From Myxococcus qinghaiensis (GTDB taxonomy: Bacteria; Myxococcota; Myxococcia; Myxococcales; Myxococcaceae): a DNA stretch of 64,000 nt. This document shows positions 43,795 to 54,034 of the stretch, in pieces. The notes below the pieces were generated by a model that ran no database searches, was not told where the DNA came from, and saw only the letters and a list, made by a program, of their open reading frames with translations. Where the stretch lies: assembly GCF_024198215.1 (NCBI RefSeq), contig NZ_JAKCFA010000006.1, positions 1-64,000 on the forward strand, in the 5' to 3' direction. The position numbers and the translations under genes are program-made. Position 1 is the stretch's first letter, and the number at the start of each line of letters is the position of its first letter.

Positions 43795-46254
43795 GTGGAT
43801 CGTTACGCGTGGCGCGATCTGGGGACGCGTCCTCTTTTCTTTCCTTCGTTGAGCTTGCTGCTAGGCGCTCTCTGGTCTCCCGGAACGGACGGCCCGGCCG
43901 AGCTATTTCTGGTCTGCGGGGTTTTGCTGGGAGTGGTCGGCCTGGCGCTCGCCCGGCTGCCTGGTTCCCATCTGGCGGTGCTCGGCGCACTCTGGATGGC
44001 TGGAGCCGGGCTCGCGCAGTGGGAATCCCGGGTCCAAATCCCGCGAGCCCTGGCGAGGGGCGGCGAGGCCGTGGTGGAGGGCGAAGCCGAGCGGGTGGAC
44101 CGCCTGGATGAAGCCACCCGGGTGCGACTGGCGGTGTCGCGCGCGGGGCCCGAGGACGGAGCGCTCCAGAGCGCTCGCTTCAAGCTGAACCTGACGCTTC
44201 GCGGAGCAGCGCCGCCGCTGCTCGCCGGACAGCGCCTCAGGGCCCGGGTTCGCCTGACTCCCGACGCGCCCGCCGCCAATCCCGGCGAGAAGGATTTCAC
44301 GTCCGTCCGTCGCCGGCAGGGCGTGGCCTTCACGGGGGTGGCGGACGCCGGACGCGTGCTGGTGCTGTCCCTGGCGTCGACGTGGCGGTGGTCGATGGAA
44401 GACACCCGGGAGCGACTGGCCGAGGCGACTCACCGCGTCGCCCCCTCGCGAGACTCCGCGGCCCTCTTCCTCACGCTGGCGGCGGGGCGGCGCGCGGAGC
44501 TGGATGCGGCGTGGGAGGAGGCCTTCTCACGGGCGGGCCTCGCGCACGTGCTCAGCGTGAGCGGCCTGCATGTCGCGGCTCTCGCCCTGATGACGCTCGC
44601 GCTGCTGCGGAGGCTGCTGGTACGGGCCGGCGCGCGGTGGCGGAAGCTGGATGCCCGGCGGGTGGCGGCGCCCGCGGCGGTGCCGTTCGTCTGGGCCTAC
44701 GTGTTGTTCACCGGCAGCCAGCCTCCGGCGGTGCGCTCGGCGGTGATGGCGACGGTGGTGCTGTTGGGGCTGGCGTGGTGGAAGCGCGCGGATGGGCTCA
44801 ATGGCCTGGCCGCGGCGGCGCTGGTGCTGGTGATGTGGGCGCCGTCCAGCGTGGAGGACCTGTCGCTGCGGCTGTCGTTCCTCGCGGTGTTTGGGCTGGT
44901 GCTGCTCGTGCCAGCCCTGCGCGGGGCCCTCCCCTTCGCGAAGCCGGACCCGGGTGAGCCGCGCCGCTGGGCCCGACTCTGGGGACAAGGACGAGAGACC
45001 ATGGCGCAGACCTTGTGCGCGAGCGCCGCCGCCACGCTGGCGGGACTGCCCGTGGCGGCCTCGGCCTTCGGGCGGGTGAGCCTGGCGGGGCTGCTCTCCA
45101 ACATCATCGCCCTGCCCCTCTGCGGCCTGCTCACGGGCCTGGCGGCGGGTGGCGCCGCGCTGTTCGTGGTGGCGCCCCCGCTGGCGATTCCCGTGCTGTG
45201 GGCCGGAGCGTGGGCGTCGGAGGCGTTGCTTTGGATTACCCGTGTGTTCGCGGCCATGCCCCTGGCCTCCGTGGAGGTGCCTCCGCTCGGAGGCTGGGCC
45301 GCGCTGTATGCCTTCGGCCTGCTGACGTGGGCCCTGGGCTCGGGGCGATGGCGCGCGTGCGGGTGGCTTGCTCCCGTGGCGCTCGTCGCGGCGGCCCTCG
45401 CTCCCAGGCTCACTCCCGAGCCGGGCCTGCGCGTCACCTTCCTCTCCGTCGGACAGGGCGACGCGGTGGTGCTCAGCTCGCGTGGACACCACGCGCTCGT
45501 GGATGGAGGCGGCTCACCGAATGGCGCGGACACGGGCGTCCGCTTCGTCCTCCCCTATTTGCGGCACCAGGGCATCTCCACACTGGAGCTGGCGGTGCTG
45601 TCCCATCCCCATCCGGACCATGCGCTGGGGCTCATCTCCACGCTGAAGGAGGTGCCCACCGCGCGGCTGTGGCTGCCGGCCGGCGACGAGGGCGGACCGC
45701 TGTCGCGTCAGGTCGTCACAGCGGCAGGCGAGGCGCGCGTGGAGACAGTGGAGGCCGGACATCCCTCGCTGCGGCTGGGTGAGGCGACGCTGGAGGTGCT
45801 GGGCCCTCCAGGCGCCGAGGAGCGCGAGCTGCTCGAAGGGGTGAATGACCGCAGCGTCGTGCTGCGCGTCCGGCACGGAGACGTCACGGTGCTGCTGCCT
45901 GGGGACATGGAGCACGACGCCGAAGCGCTCCTGGCGGACACCCTGGCGCCGGTGACGGTGCTGAAGGCGCCGCACCATGGCTCGCGCACGTCGTCCACCC
46001 AGGCCCTGGTGGACCGCATCAGGCCCCGGCACGTCGTCTTCTGTGTCGGCCGGCGCAACCGCTTCGGCTTCCCTCACCCGGAGGTGGAGGCGCGCTACCG
46101 GGCCGCGGGCAGCGAGTGTTGGAGGACTGACATCGACGGCGCCGTCACGGTGGAGAGTGACGGTCGGGATGTCCGGCTGGTCCCCCACCTGGCGCGCGAG
46201 CCAGCCGAGGAGGCGCCTCGACTTGCCGTTGATGCGAGTCATTCCCATCGTTGA
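43795..46254 (+). CDS. comEC: ComEC/Rec2 DNA-uptake channel protein
   Basis: An 819-residue polytopic membrane protein that carries single-stranded DNA across the inner membrane during transformation. It has an N-terminal OB-like region (about 85-200), then the competence membrane core (about 220-550, with GLAHVLSVSGLHVAALALM and SQPPAVRSAVMATVV). A C-terminal metallo-beta-lactamase domain follows, with LSHPHPDHALGL near residue 603 and LKAPHHGSRTSSTQ near 723, probably a nuclease. The full three-part layout is intact. I chose GTG 43795; the longer frame upstream is Arg/Cys-rich. Confidence 0.93.
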   Translation: MDRYAWRDLGTRPLFFPSLSLLLGALWSPGTDGPAELFLVCGVLLGVVGLALARLPGSHLAVLGALWMAGAGLAQWESRVQIPRALARGGEAVVEGEAERVDRLDEATRVRLAVSRAGPEDGALQSARFKLNLTLRGAAPPLLAGQRLRARVRLTPDAPAANPGEKDFTSVRRRQGVAFTGVADAGRVLVLSLASTWRWSMEDTRERLAEATHRVAPSRDSAALFLTLAAGRRAELDAAWEEAFSRAGLAHVLSVSGLHVAALALMTLALLRRLLVRAGARWRKLDARRVAAPAAVPFVWAYVLFTGSQPPAVRSAVMATVVLLGLAWWKRADGLNGLAAAALVLVMWAPSSVEDLSLRLSFLAVFGLVLLVPALRGALPFAKPDPGEPRRWARLWGQGRETMAQTLCASAAATLAGLPVAASAFGRVSLAGLLSNIIALPLCGLLTGLAAGGAALFVVAPPLAIPVLWAGAWASEALLWITRVFAAMPLASVEVPPLGGWAALYAFGLLTWALGSGRWRACGWLAPVALVAAALAPRLTPEPGLRVTFLSVGQGDAVVLSSRGHHALVDGGGSPNGADTGVRFVLPYLRHQGISTLELAVLSHPHPDHALGLISTLKEVPTARLWLPAGDEGGPLSRQVVTAAGEARVETVEAGHPSLRLGEATLEVLGPPGAEERELLEGVNDRSVVLRVRHGDVTVLLPGDMEHDAEALLADTLAPVTVLKAPHHGSRTSSTQALVDRIRPRHVVFCVGRRNRFGFPHPEVEARYRAAGSECWRTDIDGAVTVESDGRDVRLVPHLAREPAEEAPRLAVDASHSHR

Positions 46255-46513
46255 GTCGATGAATCCCGAGGACATCGACCTGCGACAGTTGACGGCGGAC
46301 CTGAAGGACGCGCTGGGCCCTGGAGAGCCCGTGGGCTACCTGCGCGGCAAGTCACTCATGCGTGACTTGCTCGTGGACCTCAAGGGCTTCTCCCAACAGG
46401 AGTCCGAGGAGCTCATCGACACGCTGGAGCTCCAAGGCTACCTCCGCTTCCTTGGGGACCCTTCGGAGCGCTCCGTGGCGGATGCCCAATGGGACATCAC
46501 TCCACACGCGTGA
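46232..46513 (+). CDS. Small hypothetical protein overlapping comEC
   Basis: A 93-residue soluble acidic protein, MRVIPIVESMNPEDIDLRQL onward, overlapping the comEC 3' end by 23 bases. A shorter version would start at ATG 46259. Predicted helices are LMRDLLVDLKGFSQQESEEL and DTLELQGYLRFLG. The two-helix GYLRGKS/QGYLRFLG layout resembles small regulatory or adaptor proteins, but no family is recognised. It is probably co-transcribed with comEC. Confidence 0.72.
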   Translation: MRVIPIVESMNPEDIDLRQLTADLKDALGPGEPVGYLRGKSLMRDLLVDLKGFSQQESEELIDTLELQGYLRFLGDPSERSVADAQWDITPHA

Positions 46514-46531
46514 GCGCGCGAAGCCTGTGCC

Positions 46532-47728
46532 TCACTGGAAGGTGAGCCACGCGAAGCGCGGCAGCGCATGGAAGTCGCCGACGAAGAGAGGGGCGAAGGC
46601 CTGTCCCTCCACCGTGCGCCGACCGTGGTGCTCCAGCCGATAGAGATTGAAGCGCCAGCGCTCTCCGGAGCGCGGCGGAACGTTCGGCACCTCGGCGAGC
46701 TTCGCGAAGGGAATCCGCAGCTCCACGGACCACCCCTCGTCCTTGTCGGACGCGTCATCCAGCGTGCCGCGGACCTTCACCGCCGACGTCATCCCCGAGT
46801 CCCAGGACAGGTCCATCCCCTGCCGACGCGCGGGGAAGTACGCGTCGAAGTTGACGTTGTGCGGTGACACCTGGAGTTCGTTGTACGTGCGGCCATCCGC
46901 GTTCGCGTCGAGGAAGATCTCCACCACCTCCTGCTCGTAGATGGGGTCATCGCGCTTGCGCAGCGTGCCCCAGACGTCGGGGTCCTCGCAGTCGAAGGCC
47001 ACGTAGAGGAATGCGTCGTCATAGGCGAGCCGCGCCTCGGTGCGCAGCTTCACCGGACGGCCGTCGAAGCTGCCCTGCAACACCACGGGCGTGGCCCCCT
47101 TCCAGACCGCGTCGTCGAGCACGCCGTCAATCGTGGGAGCGGCGCTCGCCTTGCGGACGACATACTCGGGCAGCTCCGGAGGCGCGCCGCCGAGTTGCGG
47201 GCCGAGCATCCGGTGGGAGCCGTCATGAGAGGCGGCATCATCCACGGGCAGCCGCTCGTCGCCGCGCCAGAAGCCCAGCATGGCGCGGGAGGGCACGGGC
47301 GGCATCGGAATGGAGTGGACGTCCTCGATGACCTTGTCCACCGGCCACGAGGCCAGCGGCGCCGCGCCGTCCTGAATCTCATGGTCCGCGTTGACGAGCA
47401 TCCCGCCCGTCGCCACGTCGACCACGTGGACGAAGAAGCCGTACCCCTGCGGAGGCGGTCGCCGCGCCTGGAAGTAATGCGCCAGCCGAACCTGCTCGCC
47501 CGGGGCGGCGTTCGGGGGCGTCACCTTCGAGCCCAGGTACACCACCGAGCCCCCCGCGAACGTGGCACCGCTGCGGAACGTCAGGTCCGAGGGCGCGGCG
47601 TCCAGGACGCGGGCCTTCGCGGGCTCGGGCAGACGGGACGGACGCGGCTTGGGGCCCGCCTGTTCATCGCGGCACGCGGCCACGAGGCACGAGAGGGTCA
47701 GGAGGAGGACGGTGAAGGGGGTGCGCAT
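46532..47728 (-). CDS. CBM9-like domain lipoprotein
   Basis: A 398-residue lipoprotein with lipobox LSCLVAACRDE near residue 19. The first part (about 45-170) is a beta-sandwich-like region with RLAHYFQARRPPPQGYGFFV. The C-terminal half (about 190-395) resembles family 9 carbohydrate-binding or DOMON-like folds: APTIDGVLDDAVWKGATPVV, LYVAFDCEDPDVWGTLRKRD, VEIFLDANADGRTYNELQVS and SVELRIPFAKL. It may bind a sugar or haem at the outer membrane. Start is ATG 47728 from the signal peptide; the longer frame is a shadow. It is convergent with the comEC unit. Confidence 0.85.
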   Translation of the reverse strand: MRTPFTVLLLTLSCLVAACRDEQAGPKPRPSRLPEPAKARVLDAAPSDLTFRSGATFAGGSVVYLGSKVTPPNAAPGEQVRLAHYFQARRPPPQGYGFFVHVVDVATGGMLVNADHEIQDGAAPLASWPVDKVIEDVHSIPMPPVPSRAMLGFWRGDERLPVDDAASHDGSHRMLGPQLGGAPPELPEYVVRKASAAPTIDGVLDDAVWKGATPVVLQGSFDGRPVKLRTEARLAYDDAFLYVAFDCEDPDVWGTLRKRDDPIYEQEVVEIFLDANADGRTYNELQVSPHNVNFDAYFPARRQGMDLSWDSGMTSAVKVRGTLDDASDKDEGWSVELRIPFAKLAEVPNVPPRSGERWRFNLYRLEHHGRRTVEGQAFAPLFVGDFHALPRFAWLTFQ

Positions 47729-47872
47729 CGGCGGCGGGCATCCTAGCGACTTCACGGTGGGGCGTGGGCCCGTTCGCCACGGGAAGCCCTGGCGACCCTC
47801 CACGCACCCGTCCGGCCGAGACCTCTGCGTCCCATTCGCGAGGAGCAGGCTCCATCTTCCCTCCGGCACATC

Positions 47873-48592
47873 ATGGAAACAGACACGCCTCCAACGATTC
47901 CGCACGAGCTCCGGAAGGAGTTCGCCGACGCGCTCCTCCACCTCCGCCCCGAGCACGAGCGGCGCCGGGAGTACGTGCTGGAGCTGCTGGCCACCGTGCT
48001 GCTGGCGCTCGCCACCGTCGGCTCCGCCTGGACGGCCTACCAGTCGACGCGGTGGAGTGGTGAGCAGTCCTTCCAGTACAGCAAGGCGAACGCGCTGCGC
48101 GCGGAGTCGGTGCGCGCCTCCACCGAGATGGCGCTGCTGGTGGAGATAGACACCAGCCTCTTCGAGAGCTGGGCGGACGCGTGGAACGACAACGACACGC
48201 GACGGACCGAGTTCTTCGAGCGGCGCTTCCGGGAGGAGTTCCGGCCCGCCTTCGAGGCCTGGCGCGCGGAGGCCACCCGTCCGGATGAGCCGCCGGAGGG
48301 AACCCCCTTCACCCGCCCCGAGTACCATCCGGCCCCGGGCGACCGGAGCAAGGAGCTGGCCGCGCAGGCCACGGCGTTCTTCGAGAACGCGCGGCAGTCC
48401 AACCAGAACGGCGACAACTTCACCTTCTGCGTCGTCCTCTTCGCCTCGGTCCTCTTCTTCGCGGGCGTGTCGACGAAGCTGCTCCACCCGTCGCTGAAGG
48501 TCTCCCTCCTCGCCCTGGCCACCGTGATGATGGTGGTGGCGATTGTCTACATGTTCTCCCTTCCACAGAACATCGGCTTCCGAATCCAGTAA
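47873..48592 (+). CDS. DUF4337-like membrane protein
   Basis: A 239-residue membrane protein resembling DUF4337. A cytoplasmic N-terminus leads to a helix about 38-57 (VLELLATVLLALATVGSAW), then the family-like motif AYQSTRWSGEQSFQYSKANA, a helical soluble domain (about 75-180), and two helices at about 190-235. The function of the family is unknown. The last helix is followed by NIGFRIQ. It is divergent from the CBM9 lipoprotein. Confidence 0.8.
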   Translation: METDTPPTIPHELRKEFADALLHLRPEHERRREYVLELLATVLLALATVGSAWTAYQSTRWSGEQSFQYSKANALRAESVRASTEMALLVEIDTSLFESWADAWNDNDTRRTEFFERRFREEFRPAFEAWRAEATRPDEPPEGTPFTRPEYHPAPGDRSKELAAQATAFFENARQSNQNGDNFTFCVVLFASVLFFAGVSTKLLHPSLKVSLLALATVMMVVAIVYMFSLPQNIGFRIQ

Positions 48593-48657
48593 GCCCGGGT
48601 TCGAGCGACGCCGCGCGAAGCGGGACAGCGGGACTTGGAGCGCATTACGAAGAGCGC

Positions 48658-49413
48658 ATGCGCCCCTTCCTCACGGCCACGTGGCGGTACCTCGTGATGC
48701 TCAACTACGAGATGGACCCGAAGGTGCTCGCGCCGCTCGTGCCGCGTGGCACGGAGCTGGATACGTGGAACGGGAAGACCTTCGCCAGCATGGTGGGCTT
48801 CCGCTTCCTCGACACCCGCGTGCGGGGGCTCGCGGTGCCCTTCCACCGGGACTTCGACGAGGTGAACCTGCGCTTCTACGTGCGACACCTCGGCCCCGAA
48901 GGCTGGCGGCGCGGCGTGGCCTTCGTGCGGGAGCTGGTGCCCCGGTGGGCCATCGCCACCGTGGCGCGCGTCGTCTACAACGAGCCCTATCTCGCGCTGC
49001 CCATGCGGCACGTCGTGGAGATGGAGGGCGCCGAGCAGGGCACACCGGGTCGGCTCGAATACGCCTGGAAGCACGAGGGACGCTGGCACCGGCTCGCGGC
49101 ACGCACGCGCGGCACACCCACCGCCAGCGCCCCGGGCTCGCAAGAAGAGTTCATCACCGAGCATTACTGGGGCTACACGCCACAGCGCGACGGCGGCTGC
49201 GCGGAGTACCGCGTGGAGCACCCGCGCTGGTCCGTGTGGCAGGCGGAGGACGTGGCCTTCGAGTGCGACGTGGCGAGTCTGTACGGAGACCGCTTCACGT
49301 CCGTCCTGCGCGGGGCTCCCGCGTCGGCGTTCGTCGCGGATGGCTCGGGCGTGTCGGTGCATCCCGGGACGCGGCTTCCCTCTGTCGGGCCCGTGCTCGC
49401 CTCCGCCGCGTGA
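48658..49413 (+). CDS. DUF2071 (YqjF-like) protein
   Basis: A 251-residue soluble protein that matches DUF2071/YqjF in layout: TATWRYLVMLNYEMDPKVLA near the start, GKTFASMVGFRFLDTRV, FDEVNLRFYVRH and EEFITEHYWGYTPQRDG. The family forms a beta-barrel related to acetoacetate decarboxylase-like folds and has no confirmed reaction. There is no signal peptide. It lies 65 bases after the DUF4337 gene. Confidence 0.88.
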   Translation: MRPFLTATWRYLVMLNYEMDPKVLAPLVPRGTELDTWNGKTFASMVGFRFLDTRVRGLAVPFHRDFDEVNLRFYVRHLGPEGWRRGVAFVRELVPRWAIATVARVVYNEPYLALPMRHVVEMEGAEQGTPGRLEYAWKHEGRWHRLAARTRGTPTASAPGSQEEFITEHYWGYTPQRDGGCAEYRVEHPRWSVWQAEDVAFECDVASLYGDRFTSVLRGAPASAFVADGSGVSVHPGTRLPSVGPVLASAA

Positions 49414-49424
49414 ACCGACCCTGC

Positions 49425-49458
49425 GGGGTGCATCTCACGATGGGGTGCGTCTCACGGT
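49425..49458. repeat. 17-bp tandem repeat, two copies
   Basis: GGGGTGCATCTCACGAT (49425-49441) is followed directly by GGGGTGCGTCTCACGGT (49442-49458), differing at two positions. It lies between the DUF2071 stop and the next start and may be a small replication-slippage duplication. Confidence 0.7.
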
Positions 49459-49552
49459 GGGGATGGACTGACTCCGGCGCGGACGCTCGCGCACGGTAAG
49501 CGCGCGATTCCCTGTGCGCCGTGCCGGTCCGCGCGTTGCTCCATGGCGGGCC

Positions 49553-50437
49553 ATGCGCTTCGAATTCCAACACCTGGGCACCACCACGCCCTTCGAGCTG
49601 CCCGAGGGACATCACCTGCTGGGCGGCGGACCCGATGACCACATCCGCCTGGAGGCCCTTCCTCCCCACCTGCTGACCCTGCGCATCGAGGGGCCCCGGC
49701 TCATGGTGGAGGCCACGCGGACCTTCACCGTCAACGGCGTGCTCGTGCCGCCCGGTGTCTCGCGACTGGTGCTGCCCGGCGAGGTGCTGGGCCTTCCCGA
49801 CACGATGCTCCTGAGCGTCCTGCCCGAAGCGCCCGTGGAGCGGGGACTGGGCACGGTCGCCGTGCTCAAGGGACTGCTCACGGGACTCGAGGCCCCCGCC
49901 CCGTCCCGCGCCGCCACCCTCACCTGCCTGACGGGACTGGACGTGGGCCGCACCCATGCGCTCGCGGAGTCCCGCACGAAGCTGGGTCGCGGCCAGGAGG
50001 CCACGCTGCGCCTGAGAGACAGGGCCGTCTCACGCAGCCACGCGTGCGTCCTTCACGACGAGGGCGGCTTCACGCTGGAGGACTTGGGGAGCCCCAACGG
50101 CGTCTTCGTCAACGGTCAGCGGGTGACGGAGCCGGTGCCCCTGGCCGACGGTGACGTCCTGGAGCTGGGCCGCACGCTCCTGCGCTTTCAAGCGCCGCTG
50201 GAGGAGCTGGCACCCGCGCCCGAGCCGACGCCCGAGCCCGTGCCTCCTGCGGCCCCTGCCAGTGCGGAGGGAATCGTCGAGGGGCCGACATCGGGAGGTG
50301 GAGGGGCGGTGGCGACGGGGCCCTCGGAGGCTCGGCTCACCGCGCGCCGGGTGCTTCCGGAGTGGTGGCTCATCGGCCTGGGGAGCGTGGCGGCGCTGGC
50401 GGGACTGCTCGTCACCTACGTGCTGGCGACCGGTTAG
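49553..50437 (+). CDS. Membrane protein with two FHA-like domains
   Basis: A 294-residue protein. The first FHA-like fold (about 1-100, MRFEFQHLGTTTPFELPEGH) is degenerate and lacks the SxRH signature. The second (about 120-205) has KLGRGQEATLRLRDRAVSRS, followed by HACVL and DLGSPNGVFVNG, and should bind phosphothreonine. A Pro/Ala/Gly-rich linker and one membrane helix (about 268-290, WWLIGLGSVAALAGLLVTYV) end the protein, so the FHA domains would be cytoplasmic with a C-terminal anchor. Start ATG 49553. It is convergent with the 50439 gene, one base apart. Confidence 0.83.
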   Translation: MRFEFQHLGTTTPFELPEGHHLLGGGPDDHIRLEALPPHLLTLRIEGPRLMVEATRTFTVNGVLVPPGVSRLVLPGEVLGLPDTMLLSVLPEAPVERGLGTVAVLKGLLTGLEAPAPSRAATLTCLTGLDVGRTHALAESRTKLGRGQEATLRLRDRAVSRSHACVLHDEGGFTLEDLGSPNGVFVNGQRVTEPVPLADGDVLELGRTLLRFQAPLEELAPAPEPTPEPVPPAAPASAEGIVEGPTSGGGGAVATGPSEARLTARRVLPEWWLIGLGSVAALAGLLVTYVLATG

Positions 50438-50438
50438 G

Positions 50439-50849
50439 TCACCCCGGCATCGGCCCCAGTCCGGCGCGTTCGACGAGAATCCGGGCGAGCGTCTGGTGGT
50501 GCCGGAAGAAGCTCGTGAAGTGTACGAATCCCCACTGTCCACGAATCGCGTAGACGGTGACGGGCCCGGGCAGGACGTCCACGTTGCGGATATCCGCGAA
50601 GGAGAACCGCCGCGTGCGCACCATGCCCCGGTAGGTGATTCCCCGGGCATCCACGACGATGAGCGTTCGCGCGTAGTAGGTGAGCGAGACGGCGAAGAAG
50701 AGGATGAAGAAGCCCGCGGAGAGGAAGGTCTTCAGCGGGACCCCTTCGAAATTGAAGAGGTAGAGCAGCACCGCCACCCAGAGCAGGCCAGCCACCGCCA
50801 TCGCGGCCGCCAGGCCCCGGCGGGGGCGAAAAAACTGCCGATCGTCCAT
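50439..50849 (-). CDS. Small PH-like membrane protein
   Basis: A 136-residue protein. Two hydrophobic helices (about 14-30 and 42-60) are followed by a beta-rich domain: LIVVDARGITYRGMVRTRRF, then DIRNVDVLPGPVTVYAIRG. This resembles bacterial PH-like (bPH2-type) domains. Its stop is one base from the end of the convergent FHA gene. Start ATG 50849 is preferred for the MDDRQFF N-terminus; ATG 50870 would add seven residues. Confidence 0.68.
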   Translation of the reverse strand: MDDRQFFRPRRGLAAAMAVAGLLWVAVLLYLFNFEGVPLKTFLSAGFFILFFAVSLTYYARTLIVVDARGITYRGMVRTRRFSFADIRNVDVLPGPVTVYAIRGQWGFVHFTSFFRHHQTLARILVERAGLGPMPG

Positions 50850-50933
50850 CCCAGCGTCGCGCCCGGCCATGGCTACAAATTAGTGCCTGGGACTGACAGG
50901 ATCCACCTGCCCCGGCGCCCGCCTGCCAGCCGG

Positions 50934-52601
50934 TCAACGCAGCTTCGTGGCCTTCTGTCGAGATTCCTCCTGGAGCTGCGGCCGGACATCCGCGGCGGAC
51001 GAGGCGGCATAGCGCTCGTAGAGGCCACGAGCCTCGGCGTTGCGACCGAGGGCGCGGTAGGACTCGGCCAGTCCGTAAAGGGGCGAGGCCGACTGGGGCT
51101 CCAGCTCCAGCGCGAACTGGTAGTCCGCCGCGGCCTCCGCGTAGCGACGCAGGCCGATGTTCGCGCTTCCTCGCGCCGTGTACGCGACCGCCAGCATGGG
51201 CTCCAGTTGGATGGCCTGCGTCAGATGCGTCAGCGCGGTGGAGAACTCCCTCGTGCCAATGCGCTGCACGCCCTGCTCATAGGCGCGTCGGGCCTGGGCA
51301 CGTGTCGGGTCCGCGACAGGACCCGAGCCAGGAGCCTGCCCCGCCGCCTGCGGCGAAGCGCCCACCTGGGCCAGCTTCGCGCGAGCCCGGGTGATGTTGT
51401 CCTGCGCGCTCTGCCGGATGGCGGTGTCCTGCGTGAGCCGCGTCGCCGTCTCCCACTTCTCCACCGCCTGCCCGTAGTAGCCCAGCACGGCCAGCGCGTT
51501 GCCCAGCTTGAAGAGGGCCTCCACGTGGCCAGCGTCCGCGTGCGAGGCATCCAGGAAGGCGAAGGCCGCCTCACGGTAGCGGCGCTCCTTCATCAACGCG
51601 TCGCCATCGCGGATCCGCGCGGCGGCGAGCGCCGGATTCGACGTGCGCTCCTGCACGACGTCCGAGGCCGCGCGCGTCGAGGGGAAGGGCAGCGGCTCCT
51701 GCTGCGCGCTCGCCGGCTGCGAGGCACTTCCCGCCTGGGCGAAGCTCTCCGGCTGCGAGGCACTGCCTGGCGACGAGGCCGCTCCCGCTGGAGCCGCGCT
51801 GGCCACCTGAGGGGCATTGCCCACCGACGAGGCCGTGCCCGCCGCAGCCGAGTTCCCGACCTGCGAGGCATTGCCTCCCGACAAGGCCGTGCCCGCTGGA
51901 GCCACGCTTGCCAGCTGCGAGGCCGTTCCCGTCTGGCCCGCTCCCGGCTGCGCGGCACCCGCCACGGGCATGGCGCTCGGAGTCGCGCCCTTCTCTCGCA
52001 GGACACCATTCGAAGGCTCCGCGCCCAACGCTGGACGGGCCGCCTCGTTCGCCGGCAGGGGCTGTCCGCCCAGGGCCTTCAGATGGCCTCGCGCCTTCTG
52101 CACCCAGATCTGCTCGGAGGGCCGCCGCTCGCGGGCGATGTAGCCCTGATACGCGGCAATCGCCTGGGACTTGTCACCGAGTTGCCGATGGCTCTCCGCC
52201 AGCCCGTAGTAGCCGTCCGCGTCGTCGGGCTCGAGCTGCACGTAGCGCGCGTACGCCCGCGCCGCGGTGGCGGAATCCCCGGCCTTGCGCGCGGCATAGC
52301 CCAGGTTGAAGAACGCCATCTTGTGCTGGGGGTCCGCTTCAGCGGCCTCGGTGAAGCGCGCGATGGCGTCCTTCAACTGGCCCTGGCGGAACAAGACGCT
52401 GCCCAGGCCATTGAGCGCGGGGGCGTACCCCGGCGTGGCGGACAGCGACTCGCGATACGCGGCGGCGGCTTCATCCAAGCGACCGCTGGAGAGCGCCGAC
52501 TCGCCGCGCGCGAATGCGGCCCGGGCGGACTCGGAAGGCTCCGCTGCGCCGAGCAACAACAGCGCGGACAGGGCGATGACGGACCTGCGCACGAAAACCA
52601 T
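50934..52601 (-). CDS. Exported TPR-repeat protein with Ala/Ser-rich spacer
   Basis: A 555-residue protein with a signal peptide (about 1-20, SVIALSALLLLGAAEPS). TPR repeats occupy about 25-165 (for example YAPALNGLGSVLFRQGQLKD and FFNLGYAARKAGDSATAARA). A low-complexity Ala/Ser/Gly/Gln spacer (about 190-290) follows, then TPRs from about 310 to the end (YREAAFAFLDASHADAGHVE, YTARGSANIGLRRYAEAAAD). It probably scaffolds a protein complex in the periplasm. ATG 52601 has GGGGGA upstream. No partner is evident from neighbours. Confidence 0.85.
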   Translation of the reverse strand: MVFVRRSVIALSALLLLGAAEPSESARAAFARGESALSSGRLDEAAAAYRESLSATPGYAPALNGLGSVLFRQGQLKDAIARFTEAAEADPQHKMAFFNLGYAARKAGDSATAARAYARYVQLEPDDADGYYGLAESHRQLGDKSQAIAAYQGYIARERRPSEQIWVQKARGHLKALGGQPLPANEAARPALGAEPSNGVLREKGATPSAMPVAGAAQPGAGQTGTASQLASVAPAGTALSGGNASQVGNSAAAGTASSVGNAPQVASAAPAGAASSPGSASQPESFAQAGSASQPASAQQEPLPFPSTRAASDVVQERTSNPALAAARIRDGDALMKERRYREAAFAFLDASHADAGHVEALFKLGNALAVLGYYGQAVEKWETATRLTQDTAIRQSAQDNITRARAKLAQVGASPQAAGQAPGSGPVADPTRAQARRAYEQGVQRIGTREFSTALTHLTQAIQLEPMLAVAYTARGSANIGLRRYAEAAADYQFALELEPQSASPLYGLAESYRALGRNAEARGLYERYAASSAADVRPQLQEESRQKATKLR

Positions 52602-52667
52602 GACGTCCCCCAGGGGGTGGCTCCTGGCTGCCGTAGCAGAATCCAGGGACGGCGTCACGGCGGTCCC

Positions 52668-52700
52668 GCACCCTCGGTGGGAAGATTCCTCCGAGGGTGC
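52668..52700 (-). terminator. Strong hairpin after purA
   Basis: GCACCCTCGG (52668-52677) and CCGAGGGTGC (52691-52700) form a perfect 10-base stem with a 13-base loop, 11 bases after the purA stop on the minus strand. There is no T-tract, so termination may need Rho, or the hairpin may protect the 3' end. Confidence 0.55.
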
Positions 52701-52711
52701 GCTTCCCAGCC

Positions 52712-54034
<1,323 letters not shown>

